Shown here in pieces: positions 43,801 through 52,974 of a stretch of DNA of 64,000 nt. Position numbers and translations under genes: made by a program. The notes under the pieces are model-generated. The model made no database searches and was not told the origin of the DNA. It saw only the letters and a list, made by a program, of their open reading frames with translations. The stretch's first letter is position 1. Each line of letters starts with the position of its first letter. The stretch comes from JBAZLV01 sp964586075 (GTDB lineage Bacteria; Nitrospirota; UBA9217): assembly GCA_964586075.1 (NCBI GenBank), contig CAZPGZ010000006.1, forward strand, positions 1 through 64,000. Reading direction: 5' to 3'.

Positions 43801-44864
43801 ACATAGCGGGGATAGGCATGATTTTTTCCAGGGGTTTGGGTATTGCCCGGTTTGAGAATGCCCTGCAAACAGGCTGGCTGCCTCCTCTGGAAATACCCGT
43901 GCCTTCGCATGCCGACCGGAAACGACATGCCTATCTGGTCAGCTTCGATGATGTCCCGGACAAAACCCTGTTGAAGAAAATCAGGCGAGCCGACAAGCTG
44001 AGCAAGATGGCTGTCCTTGCAGCGGCAGACGCGATATCCGACAGCGGAATTGATTGTGCCGGAAAGAAACTGGGCATTATCCTGGCGACGGCTTTTGGCG
44101 CTCACGTAACGACGTTCGATTTTCTTGACGGCATCCTGGACTTCGGCGATGCAACGGTGTCGCCGACCACGTTTTCAAACTCCGTGCATAATGCCGCAGC
44201 TTCCTATATAGCATCATCCCTGGACATTCAGGGGCCGACCCTGACCGTAACGCAATTCCGCTTTTCGTTTCAGTCGGCCCTTCAGCTTGCCCAGACATGG
44301 CTTCTTCAAAAACGTTGCGATTACGTCCTTGTGGGCGGTGTCGACCAGTACGGAGACGTTCTGGGATATGTGTCCGAACAAAAACTGCATAATGCGCCGG
44401 ACGGCAAAATAAAACCATTTGTTTTCAATCCGACCTGTCAGGTTCCGGGGGAAGGGGCTGTTTTTCTGCTGGCGAGCGAACTACAAACGCAGAACAGGTA
44501 TTGTTCTGTCGATGCACTGCGGCTTCACGACGACTCCGGACAGCAGGACCCTGATGACCTTATTATCATAGATGCCGACGGCATGATGCAGGATGAATCG
44601 GCGTATCGACCCTTACTGTCACCAGACACTCCGGCTGCTGCATACGCTCCGCTTTTCGGCAGCATCATGACCGGCAGCGCTTTCAATATTGCGGCCGGCG
44701 CTCTGATGCTAAAAAAACAAGTTTATTATCCGTTGCCGGTGCTGGATAACCCTTTAAAGCTCAATCTTTTGACCGAATCCGGCACCGCCTTGATTGAATC
44801 GATCCGGTGCATAGGATGCAACTGCTCGGGTGATAAAGCAACAGTGTACTTGAAAAAACCATGA
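43797..44864 (+). CDS. Chain-length-factor-like ketosynthase homologue, catalytic triad lost
   Basis: This 355-aa protein keeps the ketosynthase fold over its length, with AATDAISDSG-like helices, SNSVHNAAASYIASSLDIQG and a GEGAVFLL segment. The Cys is replaced: GPTLTVTQFR aligns with GPNLTVVNAC, which gives Arg (about 155). The first His region reads IIDADGMMQ (His to Asp) and the second reads TGSAFNIAAG (His to Ser). Loss of all three residues means it cannot condense. As the partner of ketosynthase III it probably shapes the chain-length tunnel, as CLFs do. The frame is intact and coupled, which argues against a pseudogene. Confidence 0.82.
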   Translation: MNIAGIGMIFSRGLGIARFENALQTGWLPPLEIPVPSHADRKRHAYLVSFDDVPDKTLLKKIRRADKLSKMAVLAAADAISDSGIDCAGKKLGIILATAFGAHVTTFDFLDGILDFGDATVSPTTFSNSVHNAAASYIASSLDIQGPTLTVTQFRFSFQSALQLAQTWLLQKRCDYVLVGGVDQYGDVLGYVSEQKLHNAPDGKIKPFVFNPTCQVPGEGAVFLLASELQTQNRYCSVDALRLHDDSGQQDPDDLIIIDADGMMQDESAYRPLLSPDTPAAAYAPLFGSIMTGSAFNIAAGALMLKKQVYYPLPVLDNPLKLNLLTESGTALIESIRCIGCNCSGDKATVYLKKP

Positions 44865-44930
44865 TTCGTCTTGTACTGATTCACGGGTGCGGCGCAGTCG
44901 GACTTTATCATAACCAAGAGGGCAAGTCAT

Positions 44931-45173
44931 ATGACAATACAGGAAATTGAAGACAAATTGATCAAAGGCATTTCGCTGATTACCGGAAAAGAGGAGTCTG
45001 CGATCAGGCCGGACAAGCCGTTTCATGAATTGGGAATTGATTCTTTGGGGTTTGTCGAGATTCTTGTGTTTGTGGAAAAAACATTCAAACTTCAATTAAT
45101 CACTTCAGATCTGACAAAAAAGGATTTCGAAACCATTCACAGCCTGGCATCTTTCATCAAGAGAATGCTGTAA
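44931..45173 (+). CDS. Acyl carrier protein 3
   Basis: This 80-aa ACP has ELGIDSLGFVEI (Ser about 38). GAGGGCAAG lies before the ATG. It sits between the KS/CLF pair and the condensation-like gene and probably carries the chain between them. It differs clearly in sequence from ACP 1 and ACP 2. Confidence 0.92.
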   Translation: MTIQEIEDKLIKGISLITGKEESAIRPDKPFHELGIDSLGFVEILVFVEKTFKLQLITSDLTKKDFETIHSLASFIKRML

Positions 45174-45185
45174 CGCTGATTTATT

Positions 45186-46505
45186 ATGCTGGTATCTAAT
45201 CGCAAGCGCTATTTATCCGGTCATGACTGGGCAATCAACACGCTCGACTATCTGATGAAGTCCCTGACCAGTTCGGGGAACATGTCCCAGATCGTTCTTG
45301 TCCTGGACGGACATCTCGACGAGGCCAACCTGCGCGGCCGTTTGAACCGTTTTTTTAAACGGTTCCCCGTACTGGAGGGAACTGTTGCCCGGGACTTCAA
45401 ACTTACCCCTTATTGGAGAATACCTTCTTCGGCAAAGCGTGATGTAACGTTAAAAGTGACCCGGATCGAAGGCGATTTTTCTCTGGATGCCGTATTCTCC
45501 CGTCTGCAGGAAAACGCCAACAGCAGATTCAGGGATGACAAGGAGCATATCGCGTTCCATCTTTTTACCGGAGGAGTTACGCAAAGTGCCCTTGCCATGA
45601 CTTTCGATCATCGGCTGTTTGACGCCCGTGGAGCCGAAGCATTCCTCAATCTGCTTCAGCAAAACCTGGACAACCACGATCTGTCCGGTGATATACGCTT
45701 TACTTCTTCGATGGCATTGACACAATGGAAGAATAAATTTCTGGCCGGCAGAAGCGTAAACCGCAGGATTATTGCGTTGTCAAAATCCACTCCGAAGGCT
45801 TTTCCGTTTCCAGAAGGGCGAGGACGCGGTTTTACATACCGGCTGCTTGTTTTCACCGAGCAGGAAACATCGGAAATATATGCCCGGGCATATCGTGAGG
45901 CCGGATACCTCATGGAGTCCCCGTTTTTTCTTGCGGCTATAACCCGCACCATCCACGGACTTTTCTCATCGAAGTCCAATGATGGAACCAGTTATGTAAT
46001 CCCGGTGTCGACGGACTTGAGGTCGGGCAAAGAACCGCTTCAAGAGATTTTTTTTAACCATATTTCATTTCTGTTTTATCAGATTCCGCTTGGGGATGCC
46101 GCAGATAGAAATGCCCTTCTGACGGCGTTCAAACAGCAAATGTATGACCAGGTGAAATCCGATTTCCCAAAGGATTTATCTGAAGCCAGTTTGCTGACCC
46201 GCATAGCACCGCTGCCGGTGCTCGCGAAACTGCTGTATCTTCCGATGAAAGGCAGAATGGCAACGTTTGCCTTCTCACATCTGGGAAAAAGCGCTTATCT
46301 GTCGGATGAATTTATGGGCAGACACATCAGTAATTTTTTTCACATGCCGCGCGTTCCAGTGCCCCCCGGCATCGGATTTTTCAGTAATTACTACAATGGC
46401 CGGCTGAATCTGACGATTTCGTATCTCGAGGGTCTGCTGACCGACGATGAGATCTCTGCGCTGGAAGCAGGCATACGATTGGAACTTGGAGCGTCCCCGT
46501 CATGA
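45186..46505 (+). CDS. Condensation-domain-like (CAT-fold) acyltransferase
   Basis: This 439-aa protein shows the layout of the chloramphenicol acetyltransferase/condensation fold. The N-terminal segment is LVLDGHLDEANLRGRLNRFF, the active-site motif is TFDHRLFDARGAEAFL (HxxxD), and the C-terminal part includes ISNFFHMPRVP. Relatives such as PapA and WS/DGAT enzymes form esters, and NRPS C domains form amides. Here the protein probably transfers an ACP-3-bound acyl group to an alcohol or amine. It overlaps the next gene by 4 bp. Overall similarity is low and the acceptor cannot be inferred. Confidence 0.7.
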   Translation: MLVSNRKRYLSGHDWAINTLDYLMKSLTSSGNMSQIVLVLDGHLDEANLRGRLNRFFKRFPVLEGTVARDFKLTPYWRIPSSAKRDVTLKVTRIEGDFSLDAVFSRLQENANSRFRDDKEHIAFHLFTGGVTQSALAMTFDHRLFDARGAEAFLNLLQQNLDNHDLSGDIRFTSSMALTQWKNKFLAGRSVNRRIIALSKSTPKAFPFPEGRGRGFTYRLLVFTEQETSEIYARAYREAGYLMESPFFLAAITRTIHGLFSSKSNDGTSYVIPVSTDLRSGKEPLQEIFFNHISFLFYQIPLGDAADRNALLTAFKQQMYDQVKSDFPKDLSEASLLTRIAPLPVLAKLLYLPMKGRMATFAFSHLGKSAYLSDEFMGRHISNFFHMPRVPVPPGIGFFSNYYNGRLNLTISYLEGLLTDDEISALEAGIRLELGASPS

Positions 46506-47707
46506 ACGACCTGTCCTGTGACGTGCTGGTGGCCGGCGGTGGCGTCGCGGGAACCGCCGCTGCAATAGCTGCAGCCCGTTCAGGTGCGGATACGATACTT
46601 GTTGAGTCTGAATCATACCTTGGCGGCATCGGATGCGCAGGCATGTTTCAATATATCTGCGGGCTGTATTTGAATGGAAAAGATTTCCCTCTGGAAACGT
46701 TAAACACAGGGTTCGTTCGTGAACTGGAAACGCTTTTAAAAAAAAGCGCACCAGTTCCTTCCGTGCGGAAAATCGGCCAGGTGTTTGTTCTGCCGTATTC
46801 GAGCAAAACACTTTCAAACAGTCTTGCAGGGCTGTGCGCGGCGGAGAAGAGAATCATCCTCTTATTGCAGCACGCCGCTGTGGAGGTGAATGCCGACGAT
46901 CAAAGAATCAAGGCAGTCACCGTGCGCGGCAGTGACCGGACGATGGTTGTGAACGCGCGGGCCGTTGTTGATTGTACCGGCGAGGGAACCATTGCTGCTG
47001 TTGCCGGCGCGGATTTTGAACTGGCTCCTCCGCGCGAGCGGCAGCTGGCCGGTTTTGTGATCCATATTAAAGGACTGAAAAACGCGGATGAAACACTGTC
47101 GGTAAAAGTGCCGTACCATCTTGCACAAGCCGTTCAGCAAAAAAAACTGTCGCCATTTTCACGATTCACGGTTTTTACCCTCGGCACGACTCCCGAGGAA
47201 GGCTATTGCAAACTGAGCCTGGAGAGCGGAGGAGACTCGGAGCGGACCGAATGGGCGAAGAAGGAAGCTTCTGCTCTGATTGCGTATTTGGCGAGCGTCC
47301 TTCCGCCATTCAAAAATGCCAGCATTGCTGAAACATCGCCCAAAATTTTAGAACGGGAAGGAAGGCGGATTCAGGGGGACTATATCCTCACCGAAGAGGA
47401 CGTGCTGACGGCGAAAAAGTTTACGGACGGCGTCGTCAAGAATGCCTGGCCCATCGAAGAATGGACCAGCGAGCGCGGCACGGCATACCGGTATGTACCG
47501 CAGGGCGATTATTATGAGATTCCATTTCGCTGCCTGACGGTCAAAGGATTCAAAAATTTGCTGTGCGCCGGACGCTGTATATCCGTTTCGCATGCAGCGC
47601 TCGGCTCCACCCGGGTCATGGGTACCTGTATTGCGCTCGGTGAACAGGCGGGAACGGCGGCGGCGTATTTCAGCAAAAACGGCAGATATCCGGTGTCTAC
47701 ACGCTGA
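46502..47707 (+). CDS. FAD-dependent oxidoreductase (PF12831-like)
   Basis: This 401-aa flavoprotein has GGGVAGTAAAIAAARSG at the N-terminus, ESESYLGGIGCAGMF just after, DCTGEGTIAAVAGADF in the middle and a C-terminal NLLCAGRCISVSHAA, all typical of the FAD_oxidored family. Members oxidise or reduce diverse substrates. It is unrelated to the CrtI-like oxidase at the head of the cluster, so two different redox steps are implied. It overlaps the condensation-like gene by 4 bp. Confidence 0.82.
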   Translation: MNDLSCDVLVAGGGVAGTAAAIAAARSGADTILVESESYLGGIGCAGMFQYICGLYLNGKDFPLETLNTGFVRELETLLKKSAPVPSVRKIGQVFVLPYSSKTLSNSLAGLCAAEKRIILLLQHAAVEVNADDQRIKAVTVRGSDRTMVVNARAVVDCTGEGTIAAVAGADFELAPPRERQLAGFVIHIKGLKNADETLSVKVPYHLAQAVQQKKLSPFSRFTVFTLGTTPEEGYCKLSLESGGDSERTEWAKKEASALIAYLASVLPPFKNASIAETSPKILEREGRRIQGDYILTEEDVLTAKKFTDGVVKNAWPIEEWTSERGTAYRYVPQGDYYEIPFRCLTVKGFKNLLCAGRCISVSHAALGSTRVMGTCIALGEQAGTAAAYFSKNGRYPVSTR

Positions 47708-47746
47708 ACGCTTGACACCGTTGCTTCGGCAATACAGAAAACATTT

Positions 47747-49183
47747 ATGAATATTTTCGACAGTATAAAAATAGAAGTGGAATCACGGCTTGACAAGACC
47801 GCGGTCATCGAGGGTGAAGAACGGATAAGCTACGGGCAACTCATCACCGCCGTGGAGCAGACTGCGGAATCCATGCGGCGAAAGGGAATTGCCCGTCTTC
47901 ACCGAGTCGGTTTTCTGTGTGAAGACAGCATTGATTATATCATCACCAGTCTGGCTGTTTTGTCGCTCTCGGCTGTCCTGGTGCCCGTTTCTCCGGAGCA
48001 AACACCGGAAGAGATTGAAACGGTCGTCGACAGAATCGACGTGGATTTTCTTATCGCGGAACCGAAATTGCGGACCGGGGGATATCGCGATGTCCTTGCC
48101 TCACCCGGTCTCAGAAAAAAGCAGCTTATTATTGTAAAAAGGTCCATACGAGAGCGCCCGAAACCGGAATATTTCAGACTCAATCCCGCGTTCATCCGCT
48201 TTACCTCCGGTACCACGGGCATAAGCAAGGGTGTCGTGCTGTCACATGAGGCGATCCTCGAACGGACTGATGCCGCAGACAAGGGATTGTGCATATCTTC
48301 AGCGGACGTCATTCTCTGGGTCCTTTCCATGAGTTATCATTTTGTCGTCACGATCCTTTTGTTCCTGCGGCGCGGTGCCACGCTGGTGCTCTGCGGCCAT
48401 CTTTTTCCGGAACCATTTATCGAAGGGATCACCAGTCACCAGGGCACCCTGATCTATGCATCGCCTGTTCACTACAACCTTTTGTCAAAAACAGACCAGC
48501 TTGCATCGAAAACCTTGAGCCGTATCCGCCTAGCAATATCCACGACCATGAAGCTGCCCGATGCGGTTGCCGAGGACTTTACGGCGAAATTCGGTCTGGA
48601 GTTGTCCGAAGCCTACGGCATCATAGAAGTAGGTTTGCCGTTTATTCGCCTTGGCGGTGGAAAAAACAAACGCGGTTCAGTGGGCAAGCCGTTGCCGGAT
48701 TACCAGATCGCCCTCGATAACAAAGATGCAAATGGTATCGGTGAAATTCGCATCAAAGGCAAAGGGATGCTTGACGCCTACTATTCGCCCTGGCAGCCCA
48801 GAGAAGACATTCTTGCCGACGGCTGGTTTAAAACAGGAGATCTCGGCCGAATGGATCCGGATGGTTTTCTCTTCATTGTGGGGAGGCAGAAAGATATTAT
48901 CAATTTTGCCGGGATGAAAATTTTTGCACAGGAAGTGGAAGCGGTCATCAATCAGCATCCGCAGGTAAAGGAGTCTTTTGTCTATGGCGTGCCGCATCCC
49001 CATTACGGACAACTTCCGGCTGCTGATGTTGTTGTAAAAGACATTGCCCGTTCTGATGCTTTAGTTGACGATCTGAAGCGTTTCTGTTACCATCACCTAG
49101 CACCGTATAAGGTGCCGAAAGATTTTTCTTTAGTAGACTGTCTGGAAAAAACACCAAGCGGAAAAATAAAGCGCTCCCGCTGA
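47747..49183 (+). CDS. Acyl-CoA/ACP synthetase (AMP-dependent ligase)
   Basis: This 478-aa ANL enzyme has the P-loop FTSGTTGISKGVVLSH, EAYGIIEVGLP, FKTGDLGRMDPDG and the C-terminal catalytic Lys region KTPSGKIKRSR. It activates a carboxylic acid to the adenylate and loads it on CoA or ACP. It differs from the PaaK-like ligase at 27246, so two separate acids may be activated, for instance starter and a second acyl group. The ribosome binding site is weak. Confidence 0.88.
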   Translation: MNIFDSIKIEVESRLDKTAVIEGEERISYGQLITAVEQTAESMRRKGIARLHRVGFLCEDSIDYIITSLAVLSLSAVLVPVSPEQTPEEIETVVDRIDVDFLIAEPKLRTGGYRDVLASPGLRKKQLIIVKRSIRERPKPEYFRLNPAFIRFTSGTTGISKGVVLSHEAILERTDAADKGLCISSADVILWVLSMSYHFVVTILLFLRRGATLVLCGHLFPEPFIEGITSHQGTLIYASPVHYNLLSKTDQLASKTLSRIRLAISTTMKLPDAVAEDFTAKFGLELSEAYGIIEVGLPFIRLGGGKNKRGSVGKPLPDYQIALDNKDANGIGEIRIKGKGMLDAYYSPWQPREDILADGWFKTGDLGRMDPDGFLFIVGRQKDIINFAGMKIFAQEVEAVINQHPQVKESFVYGVPHPHYGQLPAADVVVKDIARSDALVDDLKRFCYHHLAPYKVPKDFSLVDCLEKTPSGKIKRSR

Positions 49184-49270
49184 TAACGTAAACCATCCAG
49201 ACTTGAACACCGGGCGGCTCGACAGACATCGGCCGCTTCTGAATAATGAAAGGAATTTTGGAGGTATTCA

Positions 49271-50704
49271 ATGCGTATCTTACTGATTAAACCGTATCCG
49301 CCCCTGGCCTTGTCCAAATTTTTAATGGACTATTTCATGCACCTGGAACCCCTTGAGCTCGAAATTGTGGCCGGCGGCATTCCCCGCGAGCATGAAGTTA
49401 CCATCATGGACCTGAGCTTCGAACAGGACCCTTTCGATGCTTTCAAAAAAAGACTGCTGGCCATGAAGCCCGATATCGTTGGATATACCGGGTTCAGCAG
49501 CCAGGCCGCGCTTGTACGGGAGCTTGCCGGATTTGCAAAGAAACATGCACCTTCCGTCGTCAACGTTGTGGGCGGTATACACGCCACCGTCCTCCCGGGG
49601 GATTTCGGAATTGATGCCATCGATATCATTGTGCGAGGAGAAGGCGGCACCGCTTTCAAAGAGATCGTAAATCGGTTTGCACAAGGGCTTCCTCTCAGTA
49701 CCGGTGATGCGATATTATCTCCCAAAGACCTTGATTTCGCCGAAAAGGCGAAAGCACTGCCGCCCAAATATCCTCAGATAGAGGACATTCCACTCCCGAG
49801 GCGGGAGCTTGTCGACCGGTCTAAATATTTTTGCGTCTGGACGGCGAGCGACGAAAAGAAGGTGAAGACTATTTTCCCCCGAACGGCGACCATCCGCACG
49901 TCGAACGGCTGCCCGTTTAACTGTTCATTTTGTGTGGTCCATCACATCATGCGGGGCCAGTATCTCCAAAGGACCCCGGAAGACGTCGTCGATGAAATAG
50001 CAAAATTGCAGGAAGATCACATCTACTTTGTGGACGACGAAAACTTTATTAACGCCGACCGCATGACCAAGATAGCCCAGTTGCTTATCGACCGGGGAAT
50101 AAAAAAGAAATTCATCAGCTGGGCACGAAGCGACAGCATTGTACGGAACCCGGAAGTTTTTAAAATATGGAAGCAGGCAGGACTCAGCATGGTGTATGTC
50201 GGGCTTGAAGCCATGACCGGGGAGCGATTGCAGAAGTTGAACAAACGCACGACAGTCGATAAAAACAGAAGAGCGGTAGAAATTCTTCGGGAGCTGGATT
50301 TGACGTTGCACGCGAGCTTTATGCTCGATCCGGATTTCGGTGAGGAAGAATTTGCAAATCTGAAAGAAGAGGTAAAAAAAGTGTGCCCCGCAGAAGTGAC
50401 GTTCACCGTGTTTTCCCCGTCGCCGGGCACGGAGTTGTGGGAAAAGCATAAAAATGATTACATCAAGGATCCCTACGTCTATTACGACTGCATGCACACG
50501 ATTCTTCCGACACGGCTTCCTATCCGGAAGTTTTATCAGCGGTTCTCAGAGCTGTACGGCATTGCCTTCCGGGCCAATCCTCTCCGGCTCAAGAGAGTAC
50601 GGTACCCCTTCAAGGAAATGTTCACCATTATCAGCAGGGGTTTTAAATACGTATTTGCTCTGAGAAAACTCTATCTGGAGTATGAGCCTTATGTGAAAAA
50701 ATAG
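49271..50704 (+). CDS. B12-binding radical SAM protein, HpnR/HpnP-like layout
   Basis: This 477-aa protein has an N-terminal B12-binding domain (KPDIVGYTGFSSQAALVREL, VNVVGGIHATVLP), a radical SAM core with SNGCPFNCSFCVVHH (CxxxCxxC) and a long C-terminal part with HTILPTRLPIRKFYQRFSEL. From memory this resembles hopanoid C-methylases such as HpnR, so methyl transfer to an unactivated carbon is a fair guess; no hopanoid genes (shc, hpnC-E) are visible. GGAGG sits well before the ATG. It is the last gene of the cluster. Confidence 0.82.
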   Translation: MRILLIKPYPPLALSKFLMDYFMHLEPLELEIVAGGIPREHEVTIMDLSFEQDPFDAFKKRLLAMKPDIVGYTGFSSQAALVRELAGFAKKHAPSVVNVVGGIHATVLPGDFGIDAIDIIVRGEGGTAFKEIVNRFAQGLPLSTGDAILSPKDLDFAEKAKALPPKYPQIEDIPLPRRELVDRSKYFCVWTASDEKKVKTIFPRTATIRTSNGCPFNCSFCVVHHIMRGQYLQRTPEDVVDEIAKLQEDHIYFVDDENFINADRMTKIAQLLIDRGIKKKFISWARSDSIVRNPEVFKIWKQAGLSMVYVGLEAMTGERLQKLNKRTTVDKNRRAVEILRELDLTLHASFMLDPDFGEEEFANLKEEVKKVCPAEVTFTVFSPSPGTELWEKHKNDYIKDPYVYYDCMHTILPTRLPIRKFYQRFSELYGIAFRANPLRLKRVRYPFKEMFTIISRGFKYVFALRKLYLEYEPYVKK

Positions 50705-50864
50705 GTTGACTGTTCTTGCGGTTTTTCGCTGTCCAGCAGTTTTTTTGCGAGAATGACGCTGTTACGGCGAAGCAGCCAGGGGGAATCTTTTTGAGGCAGG
50801 GTGTTCGCTTCAGGCAGACCAGAACGGCATGACAGAATCAGACGCGGCGGGGTAGAATTCAGCA

Positions 50865-51566
50865 GTGATTCCAATTCGAGATATTAATCCAACGGAACGA
50901 TTTTCAGTAGTTACCGCTCTGCTGATCGTTGTGAATATCGCTGTTTTTATTTACCAGCTGACACTCGGGCAGGAAGGAGAATCACGTTTTCTCCAGTCTT
51001 TTGCGGTGATTCCCCGGCATTTTTTTTCTTCGGAACCTTCCTCCGTCAGCTGGCTGCCGGCCTCTGCCACCCTTGTTACATCCATGTTCCTGCACGGGGG
51101 ATTGCTGCATCTTGGCACCAATATGCTGTATCTCTGGATATTCGGCAATAACGTGGAAGACGTCATGGGAAAGCTGCGGTTCTTTATGTTTTATCTCTTG
51201 TGCGGTTGTGCCGCCGCCTATGCGTATGCCTTCTTCCATGATTCATCTCCGGTTCCCATGATCGGGGCGAGTGGTGCTGTTTCAGGAGTGCTTGGCGCCT
51301 ATCTGCTGCTGTTCCCCCGTGCACGGGTAGTGACGCTCTTTATATTCTTTTTCTATATTCGCACGGTTTCCATTCCTGCGATGACCGTGCTTGGGCTTTG
51401 GTTTTTGCTGCAGTTTCTAAATGTACTGGTTGCAGATACAACCATTGGGGGCGTCGCCTGGCATGCCCACATAGCCGGTTTTGTCACCGGACTGCTTCTG
51501 GTTGGATTATTCAAAAAGCGAGACGTACCATTCGGGAACATAAGAGGGAGATTGCGTTATCCATGA
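50865..51566 (+). CDS. Rhomboid-family intramembrane serine protease
   Basis: This 233-aa protein has six or more membrane helices. The catalytic Ser is in GASGAVSG (about 136) and the His in AWHAHIAGF (about 202), with the conserved HLGTNM helix (about 82-87). It cleaves transmembrane proteins in the inner membrane. The start is GTG at 50865. Its stop overlaps the next start by 4 bp. The 160-bp gap upstream separates it from the biosynthetic cluster and shows no clear terminator. Confidence 0.9.
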   Translation: MIPIRDINPTERFSVVTALLIVVNIAVFIYQLTLGQEGESRFLQSFAVIPRHFFSSEPSSVSWLPASATLVTSMFLHGGLLHLGTNMLYLWIFGNNVEDVMGKLRFFMFYLLCGCAAAYAYAFFHDSSPVPMIGASGAVSGVLGAYLLLFPRARVVTLFIFFFYIRTVSIPAMTVLGLWFLLQFLNVLVADTTIGGVAWHAHIAGFVTGLLLVGLFKKRDVPFGNIRGRLRYP

Positions 51567-52627
51567 TTATTCCCTGCGAGTGCGGTGCAAAACTGAAAGT
51601 TGACGACATCAAAATACCTGAGAAAGGAGTCAAGGTACGATGTCCTCGTTGCGGCATGGTCGTGACCGCCCAGAGGACAGCAGTTCCCCGGCGCGAATCT
51701 CCAGGGCCCAGAACCAGCTCCCATACAGCGTCTTCAGCGCCGTTGGTTCTCGTCGCGTATGAGAGCGACGTGGTTCGGGATATGATCACCAGCATACTTG
51801 TTGAGTCAAATTTCAGGGTGGACACTGCTTCTGACGGCGTCGACGCGCTGAAAAGAGCGCTTGAAGGGAAACCGAACGCCCTGGTTCTGGACGTGGGGCT
51901 GCCGGGGATATACGGCTTTGAATTATGCTCACGGTTAAAAAATAACCCCCATACCAGAGCAATAAAAATAGTCCTTGTTTCCTCGGTATTCGACAACCGG
52001 CGCTATAAAAGGACGCCGGAGAGCCTTTACGGTGCGGATGATTATATAGAAAAGCATCATATCCATGATCTGCCTGCCAAGTTGAAAAAACTTCTCTTTC
52101 CCGATCAGCATCCTGCAGAACCGCCAAAACACGCGTTGCCGCTTCACTATGGACTTCCGGAAATGTCCCGGCCGCCGGAACGGGAATTTACCCCATCGTT
52201 GCTTCCGGCAGACAATTCTCAACAGGCAGGCCGTGAAACGGCAGAGCATAATCCTTCTGCTTCAGCGCGGAAACAGAGGGATGTCGTTCCGTTGACACCA
52301 GAATCGTTCAGTCTGGAAGCATCAATCTTCCAAAAAGATGAATATGAAATGCCGCAGGTCGAAGAAGTGGATCCGGACGCCGTGGAGAAGGCAAAACGGT
52401 TTGCACGAATTATTGTCTCCGATATTGCCCTGTACAACCAGGAAGCGGTGGCTAGAGGAATCCAGGACGGTACGTTTTTTGAACTGTTGAAAAATGACAT
52501 TCAAGAGGGCCGGGAACTGTACGAAAAAAGGGTCCCTTCCATTATCAGGCGGAAGAAAGATTATTATAAAGAGGCCTTCGATAATTTTATCATCGCCACC
52601 GGCAGGAAACTGCGTTCTTCAAACTAA
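51563..52627 (+). CDS. Zinc-ribbon plus response-regulator receiver protein
   Basis: This 354-aa protein begins with an MJ0042-type zinc ribbon (PCECGAK and RCPRCGM, four Cys at about 5, 7, 27 and 30). A linker and a receiver domain follow (about 60-180), with phosphoacceptor Asp about 110 in LVLDVGLPGIYGFELC. After a disordered stretch comes a helical C-terminal domain (about 272-350). No DNA-binding output domain is recognised, so signalling may work by protein contacts. ATG 51563 is coupled to the rhomboid stop; a longer frame from 51398 runs inside that gene and is a shadow. Confidence 0.8.
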   Translation: MIIPCECGAKLKVDDIKIPEKGVKVRCPRCGMVVTAQRTAVPRRESPGPRTSSHTASSAPLVLVAYESDVVRDMITSILVESNFRVDTASDGVDALKRALEGKPNALVLDVGLPGIYGFELCSRLKNNPHTRAIKIVLVSSVFDNRRYKRTPESLYGADDYIEKHHIHDLPAKLKKLLFPDQHPAEPPKHALPLHYGLPEMSRPPEREFTPSLLPADNSQQAGRETAEHNPSASARKQRDVVPLTPESFSLEASIFQKDEYEMPQVEEVDPDAVEKAKRFARIIVSDIALYNQEAVARGIQDGTFFELLKNDIQEGRELYEKRVPSIIRRKKDYYKEAFDNFIIATGRKLRSSN

Positions 52628-52664
52628 AGAGCACCGCTTATTTGCAAAAAGGAAAGAATCTTCG

Positions 52665-52693
52665 TTGACAGAAAGATAAAGTTCGGATATTAT
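52665..52693 (+). promoter_or_regulatory. Promoter of tRNA-Pro
   Basis: TTGACA (52665-52670), 17-bp spacer, TATTAT (52688-52693), one mismatch from consensus. The tRNA begins at 52704, where a start near 52700 is expected. Confidence 0.75.
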
Positions 52694-52703
52694 ACAAACT
52701 CGT

Positions 52704-52780
<77 letters not shown>

Positions 52781-52974
52781 TTTAAAAATTCAGGTGTCCG
52801 TTGCAATAAAAAGCCTTTTATATCTCATATGCTGCATAGGGTAATGGTTGCCCCCCAGGATTCATTGTCGTTCTCGAGCAGCAGGGTTGCATGGAGCAGG
52901 AAGAAGGATAGTTGCCGCTACAAAAAAACAAGCGTACATAAACGGCCCTTATTTTTATTCACCAAGAGGCATTA

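Noticed and set aside
36577..50704. Cobalamin riboswitch near the B12 enzyme genes
   Set aside because: No leader space and no B12-box-like sequence was seen before any of the B12-binding radical SAM genes.
50689..50874. Minus-strand 61-aa frame in the gap before the rhomboid gene
   Set aside because: It fills a 160-bp gap and might be a remnant of a gene end, but it overlaps both flanking genes and has no recognised similarity or clear ribosome binding site.
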